From Flavisolibacter sp. (GTDB lineage: Bacteria > Bacteroidota > Bacteroidia > Chitinophagales > Chitinophagaceae), in assembly GCA_028288675.1 (NCBI GenBank), contig JAQBNG010000008.1:1-37550 (forward strand): a stretch of DNA of 37,550 bases, written 5' to 3'. Made by a program: the position numbers and the translations under genes. Shown here piece after piece: positions 16,149 through 25,146 of the stretch (its first letter is position 1; each line of letters opens with the position of its first letter). The notes beneath the pieces are model-generated. The model saw only the letters and a program-made list of their open reading frames with translations, had not been told where the DNA came from and ran no database searches.

Positions 16149-18035
16149 ATGAAAATTTTAGCAACATTCATTTTGGTGATCATATCACTTACCAATTTGC
16201 AGGCACAGCTATTTAAAAAGATAAAACAAAAGGCAGAGGCCGCGGTCACTAAACAATTAGATAAACCTGGTGAAACCAAACCAGGTGATGATAAAGGAAA
16301 AACTGTTGCTACAGATACAAACAACCCCGGCGACACAAAAACAAATAGCGGTACCACCAATTTAAAAGTGTACAGCAAATTTGATTTTGTACCAGGCAAT
16401 ACTATTTTGTATTATGACAATTTTGAAAAGGACAATATCGGGGAATCTCCCCTCGGATGGATTACTTCCACATCGGCTGAAGTAGTTACTATTGACGGAC
16501 TGGAAGGTAAATGGTTAAAATTAGCTGCTACCAGTGCCAGGCACATCACCCGTAGTAAAAAACAAACCTGGGGAAATAACTTTACGATAGAATTTGATTT
16601 ACTGCTTGTTAAAAACACCAACGATCCACGCCTTGATATCTCTCTTATAAATACCGGCGGCAATTTAGTAACTGATGAAAGCATCTTAATAAGTGGTAAG
16701 CCGGCCATTTATTTTGAATCCATATTAGGAGGTGGAGGTAAACAAGCAAGGGCCATACTGTATGGCCTGGAAGGCAAAAAATTATCCGATAATATGTCCG
16801 AAGATCTTAGCTACAATAATACTGCACCTGTTCATGTAAGCATGTGTGTGCAGGCAAAGCGGTTTCGTATGTGGTGGAATGACAGAAAGCTTTATGACCT
16901 TGCTGCAGTAACCGAACAATATCTGCCCAACCAATTAGGATTTACGTTTGGCAGTATAGGCGGATCTGATGTTTATATAAGTAACATCCGCATAGCCAAA
17001 GATGTACCCGATACCCGTGCCCGTTTTGAAGAAGGAAAATTAGTGAGCAACTTATTATTTTATACAGGTACGGCTAAACTAAAACCTGAAAGTATGGGCT
17101 CGTTGCTTGATGTAAGTAAACTATTGAAAGATGCCACATCGCCTGTAAAAATTTTGGGCCATACAGACAGCGATGGTGATGATGCTGCTAATTTAAAACT
17201 ATCTCAACAAAGAGCAGAAGCGGTAAAAAGTATTTTAGTAACGGAGTATAATATAGATGAAAGCAAATTCACAACCGAAGGCAGGGGAGAAACACAACCG
17301 CTTGCAAACAATAATACCCAGGAAGGTAAAGCGCAAAACCGCAGGGTGGAATTTATATTTAAAGCCGAAGCGGATAAGTATGTAAAGCCGGCGGCAGTCA
17401 CTGCTAATAATTCAACACCCGCTGCAGCCATTAATAAACCTGCCGCAAATACCGGTAAGGCATCGGATGCTGTTGCTGGTGAAAGCATTGTTAAGCTGCA
17501 AAGTAAACTACTTACCACTACTCTTACTTATGCACAGTTTATGAAAACCGGTGAATCCAGTTACACGTTTATTGCAAGCAAAGAAGAAGGCGACAGTAAA
17601 AAAAATTATTTTAAAATAGAGTTGAAATCTGTAAACACAACACTAAAGCCTGAGACTTTTAATTTTAAAGAAATCAATGAAAAAAATCCATTGTATGGAA
17701 CAAAGAAGTATGCAGAGATAACCAATAATGAAGCGGTGTTATATTATGGTGCTGCACAAAAACCATATATCTATAAATTTTCTCCCATAGTAGCAAATGG
17801 AACAATGGCTTCTTATGTTGATGCAACACTTTCAAGAAACTTACCGGCAACATCACCCAATTGCAAATTCGTAATAGAGAAAGTAGCGGATGGTAAAGCC
17901 AGCGGCTATTTTACAATGGGTATAATGACAGAAGGCCTTAAGCCTGTTAAAAAAGGCGATGCCATGGAGGAAACTTTTACAACGGGCTTTGCAGGAGAAC
18001 TTAAATGTACTTTTTCAAATGTTCCTGTTTACTGA
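16149..18035 (+). CDS. OmpA-family protein with LamG-like N-terminal region and extra C-terminal domain
   Basis: 628 residues. A signal peptide (about 1-19) is followed by a charged linker (20-75, with the Gly/Asp/Lys-rich GETKPGDDKGK). A beta-rich concanavalin/LamG-like region (about 80-290) has 'YYDNFEKD', 'EFDLLL' and 'GGSDVYISNIRI', the last typical of LamG-like final strands. An OmpA C-terminal peptidoglycan-binding domain follows (about 295-400) with GHTDSDGDD (His338), LSQQRAEAV, GRGETQPLANN and NRRVEF. An Ala/Asn/Pro-rich linker then leads to a further beta domain (about 440-628) not recognised. OmpA-type domains hold envelope proteins to peptidoglycan via diaminopimelate, so this protein could anchor the neighbouring exported proteins in the periplasm or outer membrane. 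It has no N-terminal OmpA barrel. The spacing of 134 bp upstream and 73 bp downstream suggests the same transcription unit. Confidence 0.88.
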   Translation: MKILATFILVIISLTNLQAQLFKKIKQKAEAAVTKQLDKPGETKPGDDKGKTVATDTNNPGDTKTNSGTTNLKVYSKFDFVPGNTILYYDNFEKDNIGESPLGWITSTSAEVVTIDGLEGKWLKLAATSARHITRSKKQTWGNNFTIEFDLLLVKNTNDPRLDISLINTGGNLVTDESILISGKPAIYFESILGGGGKQARAILYGLEGKKLSDNMSEDLSYNNTAPVHVSMCVQAKRFRMWWNDRKLYDLAAVTEQYLPNQLGFTFGSIGGSDVYISNIRIAKDVPDTRARFEEGKLVSNLLFYTGTAKLKPESMGSLLDVSKLLKDATSPVKILGHTDSDGDDAANLKLSQQRAEAVKSILVTEYNIDESKFTTEGRGETQPLANNNTQEGKAQNRRVEFIFKAEADKYVKPAAVTANNSTPAAAINKPAANTGKASDAVAGESIVKLQSKLLTTTLTYAQFMKTGESSYTFIASKEEGDSKKNYFKIELKSVNTTLKPETFNFKEINEKNPLYGTKKYAEITNNEAVLYYGAAQKPYIYKFSPIVANGTMASYVDATLSRNLPATSPNCKFVIEKVADGKASGYFTMGIMTEGLKPVKKGDAMEETFTTGFAGELKCTFSNVPVY

Positions 18036-18108
18036 TGATAATGCTTTTTCTCCTATTGCCGTAACATCATCAGAGAAGGATAAATAGTTTAATCAGGAAA
18101 AATCAGTT

Positions 18109-19473
18109 ATGAAAAAAATAATCCTGCTTTTTATTTTTTGTATTCCGGCAGCAAAAGCGTTTGCACAAAAAGAAACGTTTGATATTGTTAGCTATGCATT
18201 ACCTAAAGGCTGGAAGAAAACAATAACCGACAATATTATTTCTTACTCTATCACCAACTTGAAAACAAAAGGATGGTGCCAGATTGGTATTGTAAAAAGC
18301 ACCATCAGCAAGGGAACCATTGAGCAGGATTTTAAAAGTGAATGGGAGGAATTGGTTGTAAAAAATTATAAACCAACAGCTGCGCCGCAGTTGAATGAAG
18401 TGCAGGAAACGGACGGTTGGAAAATTAAATCCGGTGGAACGAAATTTAATTTTAATAATAGCGATGCAATAGCAATGCTGACAACCATGAGTGGTTTTGA
18501 AAGATGTGTAAGCATTATAGCCACTACCAATAGCCAGGATTATTTAAAAGCTATTGCAAGTTTTTTGGAATCAGTGAGTTTAAAAAAGCCTGCTGGTCTT
18601 CAACAAACCACCAGCGTTCAAACTGAACTACCTCCGGTTAAAGCCACTGGTGGCTTTACATTTACCACCACCACTTTTGATGATGGGTGGACAAGTAATG
18701 CAAAAGAAGATTGGGTAGAAGTAACAAAAGGAAATATTAAAGTACTTATTCATTATCCCAATAAAAATGCAGATGCCTACAATTCAGTTTTGATGGATGG
18801 ATTGAAAAATGCCTGGAACATTTTAGTAGCTCCAAAATATAGCAGCGCAACTAACATGGAATTTAAGTCCTCTGGAAGTTGGGAATCAATTGAATTTGCC
18901 GAGGTTGATGTGATTGAAAAAACAACCGGCAAGACAGTACATGTAGTGTTGTTCAAAAAAAACTTTTCAGGCGGCGGAGGAAAATTTATTGAGTTCATTA
19001 CTCCTGATAAAAAAACGTTTGAGCAGGAGTTTGGCACTTATGAAAATGCATCGGCAAATTATGGAACTGGTACAGGTTTCGATAAAATGATAAACATGGT
19101 CAACTACAACAAATTTGCCGTTGCCGCTTCTGATCTTAACGGTAAATGGACAAGCAACTTTACCGGAATGACACAATATGTAAATGCTTATACAGGCGCC
19201 AGCGCCGGCGCTAACACCCATGCTTCTAATGAGAACTTTGAATTTGGTGCGGGCCAAACGTATAAATGGGATCTTGGTGTGGCCAGCGGTTTTATAGGCA
19301 ACATCAAATTTCAAAGCGCAAAATCAACAGGCAGGTTTTCGATTGTAAATAACTGGCAGGTAAAGTTTTCTGATATAGAAGGCAAGCCAAGAACATACAA
19401 TGTGCAATTTGTTTGCATTAAAGGCGCAAGGGTTTTATGGATTGGTGAAACAGGTTTTGGAAAAAAGGAATAA
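18109..19473 (+). CDS. Secreted protein with two-lobed N-terminal region and lipocalin-like C-terminus, function unknown
   Basis: 454 residues with a signal peptide (about 1-20, ending AFAQ). Residues 24-160 and about 185-320 look like two related alpha+beta lobes: each has a 'GW(K/T)' after the first strand, a central Lys-rich strand (KVLIHYPN in the second lobe) and a helix. The C-terminal part (about 345-454) starts with LNGKW and continues as alternating strands ending in 'LWIGETGFG', which resembles a small beta-barrel or lipocalin-like domain. No catalytic motif is recognised. It is the last gene of the plus-strand secreted cluster and converges with the DUF6544 gene. Function unknown; export is likely. 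Confidence 0.75.
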   Translation: MKKIILLFIFCIPAAKAFAQKETFDIVSYALPKGWKKTITDNIISYSITNLKTKGWCQIGIVKSTISKGTIEQDFKSEWEELVVKNYKPTAAPQLNEVQETDGWKIKSGGTKFNFNNSDAIAMLTTMSGFERCVSIIATTNSQDYLKAIASFLESVSLKKPAGLQQTTSVQTELPPVKATGGFTFTTTTFDDGWTSNAKEDWVEVTKGNIKVLIHYPNKNADAYNSVLMDGLKNAWNILVAPKYSSATNMEFKSSGSWESIEFAEVDVIEKTTGKTVHVVLFKKNFSGGGGKFIEFITPDKKTFEQEFGTYENASANYGTGTGFDKMINMVNYNKFAVAASDLNGKWTSNFTGMTQYVNAYTGASAGANTHASNENFEFGAGQTYKWDLGVASGFIGNIKFQSAKSTGRFSIVNNWQVKFSDIEGKPRTYNVQFVCIKGARVLWIGETGFGKKE

Positions 19474-19667
19474 GAAACATCCAAAAAGAAACGGTAGTTA
19501 TTTCAAGCTACAATCTGAAATCCCGTAGCTGATAAGAAAACTTAGCAGGTATCTGTAGTAGCTTCTGTATGGCATTTCGCATTCGCAGATGTAAATCTCT
19601 GTAGGCAGGGAGGTTGATTTTTTGTTTTCTCATAGAAGTTGTGCATGGTTTCAACATCCGTTAAGGT

Positions 19668-20480
19668 TTAAAACCTGTCCGGCTTATCATACTCTATCTT
19701 TTTCATATTAAATTTAGCATAACTCAAATCACCTTTTTCTAATCTCCATAACACTTCAAAAGTTGTTGGCACAAGAACTCCATTCATCTCTTTGTAATTG
19801 GCAAGCTTAATAATCCATGTTTCTAAATTTTTAGGGTCCATGTATCGCTTTGTCTCCAGTTGTATAATTTCACCAGCATCATTAAAGGTTACAATGTAAA
19901 ACAGCGACAGGCCTCTATAATTGAATATTAACCTGGCAGACTTTGCATCAATTGAAGACCACTGTAATCTTTCGCCGGGTAATAAATTGGTTGGGTACAA
20001 AACACTTTCGCCCAGCCATCTAAGCAGTTCTCCCTGGTCATACTCCTCTCCTACACCATCAACAACAGTAACCAATGAAAAAAGTGAAACGGTGAGCCTT
20101 CCTTTATCGCCAATATATAGATCACGGGCAGCGAAAGTTGCAGTTGTGCCTTTCCAGATAAAGCCGGGTGTTTCTGTGGTGGCGTATTGTTCTCCGGTTA
20201 TGCTAACCCAATCTTTTTCTAAACCGGGTTTGAATTGCCCATCATGAGTCATTCTTACGGAGCTGATATAAGGTTGGCCTTCTTTTAAAACATGCTTAAA
20301 GTAGAGTTGAACAGGTTTGGGTAAACCAGTTAACTGTTCATAGGTAAAAGTTTTTTCTGAAATGCTTTTTGAAAGCAAAAACAGCTCTGCCACTTGTTTC
20401 CCAAACCTAATGGATAAACTTACTCTACCAAAAACTAATATGATGATTAAAAAGCCAACGATTGACAGGGCAATTACCAT
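19668..20480 (-). CDS. DUF6544 family protein
   Basis: 270 residues. An N-terminal membrane helix (about 1-22) is followed by a soluble beta-rich domain. Landmarks of the family are visible: LPKPVQLYFKHVL near 53-65, the 'GQFKPG' strand, 'GFIWKGT', 'RDLYIGDKGRLTVSLFSL', 'QGELLRWLGESVLYPTNLLP' and a late 'RYMDPKN'. This family is known mainly from genome annotation (formerly DUF6920) and has no established function. The anchored beta domain faces the periplasm if the helix is an N-in anchor. It is the last gene of a minus-strand trio with gaps of 6 and 15 bp, so the three are probably co-transcribed. The name is fairly firm; biochemical role unknown. Confidence 0.82.
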   Translation of the reverse strand: MVIALSIVGFLIIILVFGRVSLSIRFGKQVAELFLLSKSISEKTFTYEQLTGLPKPVQLYFKHVLKEGQPYISSVRMTHDGQFKPGLEKDWVSITGEQYATTETPGFIWKGTTATFAARDLYIGDKGRLTVSLFSLVTVVDGVGEEYDQGELLRWLGESVLYPTNLLPGERLQWSSIDAKSARLIFNYRGLSLFYIVTFNDAGEIIQLETKRYMDPKNLETWIIKLANYKEMNGVLVPTTFEVLWRLEKGDLSYAKFNMKKIEYDKPDRF

Positions 20481-20486
20481 AAGTTT

Positions 20487-20825
20487 TTATGTTTCATTTG
20501 TTGTTAGTCTATAAATAAGCAGGCAAACGATGAAGACGAAAATAGTCGTGTAAATGAGTTTATTATGTTTAGCTAACCAGTCAGGCAGAAAAATATCAAA
20601 ATTATCTTTTGTTGAATCGGAATGCCTGCGGGCTATTATCGTGAGGGGGCATTTCATTTTAAAAAAAAGTAGTACTAATCCTTCCAATAAAATAAGAGCA
20701 ATACCAATGTAAACGTACTTGTCGATTTTATTTGTGATGACTGCATATGCCATATAACCTAATACTACATTGAAAAAAATCCATATGATGGTATGAATGA
20801 TTTTTATGACCGTTAGTTTAGACAT
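20487..20825 (-). CDS. Small membrane protein with three helices, function unknown
   Basis: 112 residues with hydrophobic segments at about 10-28, 37-54 and 90-108. Between helices 2 and 3 there is a Cys-Pro (KMKCPLTIIARR) and a short acidic/aromatic loop (FDIFLPDWLAKHNK). The CPLT segment after the second helix recalls the small DUF2784-like proteins, but the length and order do not fully match, so I leave it unnamed. It lies 6 bp before the DUF6544 gene and 15 bp after the gene at 20841, in one likely operon. Confidence 0.7.
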   Translation of the reverse strand: MSKLTVIKIIHTIIWIFFNVVLGYMAYAVITNKIDKYVYIGIALILLEGLVLLFFKMKCPLTIIARRHSDSTKDNFDIFLPDWLAKHNKLIYTTIFVFIVCLLIYRLTTNET

Positions 20826-20840
20826 ATCAGCTTCCTTTAT

Positions 20841-21299
20841 TTAACGATGAGACTTTCTATATCGACTTCTAATCTTCGGCAGCAAGGCCACAAAAATTAT
20901 GGCTACCGCAAAAAACATGTAAAGGGAATGTGACCAATGCACAGCACGGATAAAGGTCATTTCAGTTTGTATCCAAATGATTAAGGCGAAGGCTATGTAG
21001 ATGCAATACGTCCATGCCCAATACATATCCTTATAGCAGTTAAAAAATTGTGCAAATGCAGATACCGGCTTCTTTATTAAAGCTATCGTTACGCCTACGG
21101 GTACAATGCCCAGGACTGTAAATAAAATAATGCCCGGAATTAAAAAATTATGGAAAGGAGAATGTTCTAAAAGAAACAGGGGCATTCCAAATAACTTTCC
21201 TGATGGAGAAGCTATTAGTACACCGCCGCCAAAGATAGCCCCTGACCCAAGCAGGGCCAATAAAAGCAAAAGCACATTTCTTGAATTGAAGACTTTCAT
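20841..21299 (-). CDS. Four-helix membrane protein, function unknown
   Basis: 152 residues with four hydrophobic segments at about 9-30, 52-75, 95-112 and 124-143. A conserved-looking loop 'GMPLFLLEHSPFHNFLIPG' sits between helices 1 and 2. Similar proteins are common in Bacteroidota and other bacteria as unnamed membrane proteins. It is the first gene of the trio that ends with DUF6544. No catalytic motif. The start at 21299 gives the first helix directly after a short positive N-terminus. Confidence 0.72.
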   Translation of the reverse strand: MKVFNSRNVLLLLLALLGSGAIFGGGVLIASPSGKLFGMPLFLLEHSPFHNFLIPGIILFTVLGIVPVGVTIALIKKPVSAFAQFFNCYKDMYWAWTYCIYIAFALIIWIQTEMTFIRAVHWSHSLYMFFAVAIIFVALLPKIRSRYRKSHR

Positions 21300-21323
21300 A
21301 GCTTTTCCAGCGTTTTAGTTTTT

Positions 21324-21446
21324 CTAAAAATAGAAAGCCTTAACTGCTTTCGCCATTTTCTCCTTTAATACTTCCTGAACAAAGGCAGGTAATAACAGGG
21401 CCGACAGCATATATCCCTGCAGATCTAATAAAGGAGATGCCTGCAT
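21324..21446 (-). CDS. Possible 40-residue small protein
   Basis: An ATG frame of 40 codons lies between the L,D-transpeptidase and the membrane-protein trio on the same strand. It would encode an amphipathic peptide (MQASPLLDLQGYMLSALLLP... ending KAVKAFYF) with one central hydrophobic segment of about 13 residues. Stops precede the ATG in frame, and no domain is recognised. The composition is protein-like but the length alone makes chance possible. Confidence 0.25.
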   Translation of the reverse strand: MQASPLLDLQGYMLSALLLPAFVQEVLKEKMAKAVKAFYF

Positions 21447-21458
21447 TGATTTTTATTA

Positions 21459-23051
21459 TTACAATAAACCCCTTGCTACCTGCTTATCATGGCTGTAAAT
21501 ATCTTTTCTAAAATTTAGCAAACCTTCACTATCAACCCATGCCGTGAAATAAGTTATGTAAACCGGTACTTGTTGGCTTAGCGTCACCCATTTTTCCACT
21601 GGTGCAGCCATAGCGGCAGTCATTTTTTCAGGAGTCCATTCAGGTTGATCGCGCAATAACCAGGTGGCTAATTTCACTGGTTCCGCTAACCGCATGCAGC
21701 CATGACTAAAAGCCCTTGCTTCTTCGCCAAAAAGCGACTTTGCCGGTGTATCATGAAAATAAATATTGTAACTGTTTGGGAAGAGGAACTTCACTTTACC
21801 CAGCGCATTAGCGCCACCGGGTTTTTGACGAATAACCGGTAGCCCACCGGCATAGCCCGTCCGCTCCATGTTGTTTTTCGAAAGATAATTAGGGTTTCTC
21901 CTGATGTCTGGAAGAATCTCTTTTCGAACAATGCTGGGCGGTACATTCCAGTAGGGACTAAAAACAATGTATTTTAATTTATCTGCAAAAATTACCGTGT
22001 TGTGAGCTGCTTTTCCAACTACAATATCAATGCTAAATAATCTCTTTTCTCCATCAAATACATGCAGCCTGAACTCCGGGATATTGGCAGCTATGAATGT
22101 GCTTTCCGGTTGATATGGTAACCAACGCATTCGTTCCAGGTTAATAAGCAATTGCCCGATCCTTTCTTTTACAGGAACATTTAAGTTCCTTATAAGTGCG
22201 GCGGTAATAATTCCATCTTCTTTCAACCCAAAACTTTTTTGTGCTGATTTTATAAGAGGCAATAGCTCGTTGCTATAGTAAGAATTAGTATCAACCGAGT
22301 TTACGGCAATTGCAAATTGTAACCGTTGCTTAACCTGCTTAACTATAGCTGATGAATCGCCAGGCTTAAATGTTTTCAGTTTATCTATAGCGATGCTCTT
22401 CCATCCTCCCTCCTTTTCTATTTTATTATAGTGCAACAACTCTTTGTTCAGGCGTTTATAGAATATGTTTACCGGCTCCCAATCGTCCAGGTCCTTTCCC
22501 TCGCGGGCAAGAAAGGAATTCAGTAACGCCAATGCATCCAGCTTCTTTCGGGGAATATGCCATTGCATTATAGCAGGATCTGCTTTGCCAGCATACGCAT
22601 TATTTGCATACACAAAAAAATGTATTGTCAATTGTAATTCTGTCTGCAAGCTTTTTTGCGGGGAGATGTTAATAGAGGTATCTGCGTTGAGCAATACATC
22701 AATGTTGTGATGAAATGCTTCGTAAGTAAGGGCCGTGTCCCCAAAGTTGTAGATGTAGTTGTTGTGAAGTGTCCAGAAGGAACGGGTGTGTTCAGCAATA
22801 CCATCACCTGTGAACCATGCATACGTATAACTGCGGCTTTTGTAAAAGGCACGCAATTGCTTCGCTGTGCTGTCACCAGCCTTTTGTTCTTTTATAAACC
22901 CATCGAGCTGTGTACTATCCAGGAAAATTTTTGGTAATGATTTTATCGGGGCAGGGTCATTGGCGTTGTCAATATCGCCTGTTCTAACTTGTGTTTGGCC
23001 ACAGGCATTAAATAAAAAAAGTGTGCAAAGAATAATAAGTAGGTTTTTCAT
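21459..23051 (-). CDS. L,D-transpeptidase (YcbB-like), lipoprotein
   Basis: The ATG at 23051 is preferred to the upstream TTG at 23075: it gives a clean lipoprotein signal (MKNLLIILCTLFLFNAC, lipobox Cys17) and 530 residues. After an N-terminal scaffold domain (about 40-230), a peptidoglycan-binding helix segment lies at about 250-300 (KSAQKSFGLKEDG...). The YkuD/L,D-transpeptidase catalytic domain (about 310-500) carries the motif FSHGCMRL, with the nucleophile Cys452 and the preceding His-Gly. The family cross-links meso-diaminopimelate residues of peptidoglycan (3-3 bonds) in the periplasm; YcbB/LdtD-type members are monofunctional L,D-transpeptidases and can give beta-lactam tolerance. 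The upstream spacer to 23224 is 173 bp, so it is probably its own transcription unit. Lipidation should place it at the membrane. Confidence 0.92.
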   Translation of the reverse strand: MKNLLIILCTLFLFNACGQTQVRTGDIDNANDPAPIKSLPKIFLDSTQLDGFIKEQKAGDSTAKQLRAFYKSRSYTYAWFTGDGIAEHTRSFWTLHNNYIYNFGDTALTYEAFHHNIDVLLNADTSINISPQKSLQTELQLTIHFFVYANNAYAGKADPAIMQWHIPRKKLDALALLNSFLAREGKDLDDWEPVNIFYKRLNKELLHYNKIEKEGGWKSIAIDKLKTFKPGDSSAIVKQVKQRLQFAIAVNSVDTNSYYSNELLPLIKSAQKSFGLKEDGIITAALIRNLNVPVKERIGQLLINLERMRWLPYQPESTFIAANIPEFRLHVFDGEKRLFSIDIVVGKAAHNTVIFADKLKYIVFSPYWNVPPSIVRKEILPDIRRNPNYLSKNNMERTGYAGGLPVIRQKPGGANALGKVKFLFPNSYNIYFHDTPAKSLFGEEARAFSHGCMRLAEPVKLATWLLRDQPEWTPEKMTAAMAAPVEKWVTLSQQVPVYITYFTAWVDSEGLLNFRKDIYSHDKQVARGLL

Positions 23052-23223
23052 TTTAAAGTAAACATCACATGACAAAGGCTTTGTAATAGCATACCCACAC
23101 TTTAAGAATATACTTTTTAATGTATGGTGTGCTATGCATAAGCTTACGGTTGAACATTGCTCAACAAGATTTTCTATTTAAGCGACTGAATTTAAAGCAG
23201 CTTAAAAAAAATTCATAACACTT

Positions 23224-23526
23224 TTACCCGTCAATATTCGTTTCTACAATATGCCTGATATCTGCCACGCTGGAATTTGAAAGAACTTCTATAGCCAGGT
23301 GTTTTCCTACTAACCCGTGCCTTCCATTAAATGCCAGAAAGCAGGAATCTTTAGGCATCGCATTTCCATAAAGATCACTTTCCATCACATAGACATCCTC
23401 AAGATGAGGGTATTCGAATATCCTTGAATCCAGCGCTGTTTGTGCATTTATTGGCCTTTCAGAAATGCGTAAGCCTACTTTCCTGATGGTTGCGTCATCC
23501 AGATTTTTGTCTGTTGTATTATTCAT
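23224..23526 (-). CDS. Small cytoplasmic hypothetical protein
   Basis: 100 residues, no signal peptide or membrane segment. The composition is natural and slightly acidic, with a 'YPHLEDVYVMESDLYGN' stretch, two Cys-free halves except one Cys (KDSCFLAF) and a C-terminal helix 'SVADIRHIVETNIDG'. No domain is recognised. It sits alone between the L,D-transpeptidase and the DUF58 gene, with 270 bp before the latter. TGATTTTG near 23564-23571 (complement) is a one-mismatch match to the -7 box, about 40 nt upstream of the ATG, supporting its own promoter. Confidence 0.6.
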   Translation of the reverse strand: MNNTTDKNLDDATIRKVGLRISERPINAQTALDSRIFEYPHLEDVYVMESDLYGNAMPKDSCFLAFNGRHGLVGKHLAIEVLSNSSVADIRHIVETNIDG

Positions 23527-23796
23527 AATGCATATTTATTAATTTTTCAGGAGCTATTTACTGATCAAAATCACCTGCCAGTCTTTTCTTTTCATGATTT
23601 TTATCAATACCATGACAGATCAGTGTTTGCATTTAAATGCTTCAACCTTGAAAGAATACAGATTTGTAAAGGTCGCTTCATAGTGCCTTGAAGTTCTTAC
23701 ATTATTGCATCAAACAGTTACATTATTTACTTATTTGTAATTCCAAAAACTGGCGGTACGCAGAAAATCTCCCTGCATTTTATTTAACCCAACCTA

Positions 23797-25146
23797 CTAT
23801 ATACTCTGTCTTGCCTTTAGCTCCAGGTATTTATTTAACGCAGTAACTGTAAGGTTTTGCGGGGCAGATAAAACAGCAATGATCCCTTGCTTTTGAAGCT
23901 CCTTTACAATCAGGCCTTTTTCGTGACGATATTTTTCAGCAATGGTTTTAATGTAAATGTCTTCAATAGTGGAAGGCTTTGATTCTACCAGGGTTTTTAA
24001 TTCTGTGTTGTCGAAAAATATCACCATCAGCAAATGATAATGCGCCAGGCGTTTCAAAGACGGAAGTACTCTTTCCAGGGAGTCAAACGATTCAAAGTTG
24101 GTGAATAATACCAGCAGGCTTCTTTGCGTGATACGGTTACGCACTACAGAAAAAAGCTTTTCCAAATCAGGTTCCAAAAAGGCTGTTTCCTGTTTGTACA
24201 AGGCTTCAAGAATATTATTGATCTGCGTGGGCTTTCTATCAGCAGGCACAAAGGCATCTATGTTTTGCCCGAAAGCGATAAGGCCAGCCTTATCTTGTTT
24301 TTGCAAAGCCACAGATGATAAAACCAGCGAGGCATTAATGGCATAATCCAGCAAGGTCATTCCTTCAAAAGGCATCTTCATTACACGGCCTTTATTAATT
24401 AAACAGTATATCTGCTGGCTGCGTTCGTCGGTAAAATTATTGGTCATTAAATCGCCTTTGCGGGCGGTGGCTTTCCAGTTAATGGTGCGGTAGTCATCTC
24501 CGCGAACATATTCCTTTATCTGCTCAAATTCCATGCTGTGGCCCAGCTTGCGCATCCGTCTTGAACCTGTTTCACTTAGTTTATTGGCAATTGCCAGTAA
24601 TTGGTAACGGCGCATTTGTACATAAGAAGGATAAACTTTTACACTTTGTTCTTCTCCTGAAATAAAGCGGCGCTTCACTATCTGCAGGGGGCCGGTCGTG
24701 TAAATATTTATTCGGCCAAAGTTATATTCGCCCCGCTCCTGTGGTTTCAAATGATATACAATTTCACCATTGCTTTGCGCTTCTAACACGATGTCTCTTT
24801 TCCATGCCCGCTCCTGGAACTGTTGCGGCAATTCCTCTATAATAACACAGGAAACTTTATAACCATAATTATTTTCCAGCTCTATTACAATCTTATTTTC
24901 ATCGCCATTACTTAAACGTGGAGGTAAAATGCGATTAGCCGAAATACCTTTTTTTTGATACAACAAGCCTGCATCAATAAATACCAACATTATTATCGCC
25001 AGTAATAAAAAAAATGCGACAGTTTGCAGCGGAGGCACAAAGAAAGAAAGCACAAAAAGAGCGGCTATGCCATAGCCTGCATAATAGACCTTTTTGTGGA
25101 GGTAAAAAGATGTGTTGTCCCAAAAATGAATAAGGCGTCTAAACAT
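23797..25146 (-). CDS. DUF58 (vWA-like) protein of a MoxR cluster
   Basis: 449 residues. Two membrane helices near the N-terminus (about 18-38 and 40-60) are followed by a beta-rich domain (about 75-190) and the DUF58 core (about 195-400), with the typical run SMEFEQIKEYVRGDDYRTIN followed by WKATARKGDLM. DUF58 proteins are vWA-like partners of MoxR ATPases. In this copy the position where the family usually shows an Asp of a metal-site-like DxG is Asn251 (LINKGRVMKM), which may affect metal binding. The start ATG overlaps the MoxR stop by one base. Likely an inner-membrane component of a MoxR-driven maturation or stress system; the exact client is unknown. Confidence 0.9.
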   Translation of the reverse strand: MFRRLIHFWDNTSFYLHKKVYYAGYGIAALFVLSFFVPPLQTVAFFLLLAIIMLVFIDAGLLYQKKGISANRILPPRLSNGDENKIVIELENNYGYKVSCVIIEELPQQFQERAWKRDIVLEAQSNGEIVYHLKPQERGEYNFGRINIYTTGPLQIVKRRFISGEEQSVKVYPSYVQMRRYQLLAIANKLSETGSRRMRKLGHSMEFEQIKEYVRGDDYRTINWKATARKGDLMTNNFTDERSQQIYCLINKGRVMKMPFEGMTLLDYAINASLVLSSVALQKQDKAGLIAFGQNIDAFVPADRKPTQINNILEALYKQETAFLEPDLEKLFSVVRNRITQRSLLVLFTNFESFDSLERVLPSLKRLAHYHLLMVIFFDNTELKTLVESKPSTIEDIYIKTIAEKYRHEKGLIVKELQKQGIIAVLSAPQNLTVTALNKYLELKARQSI

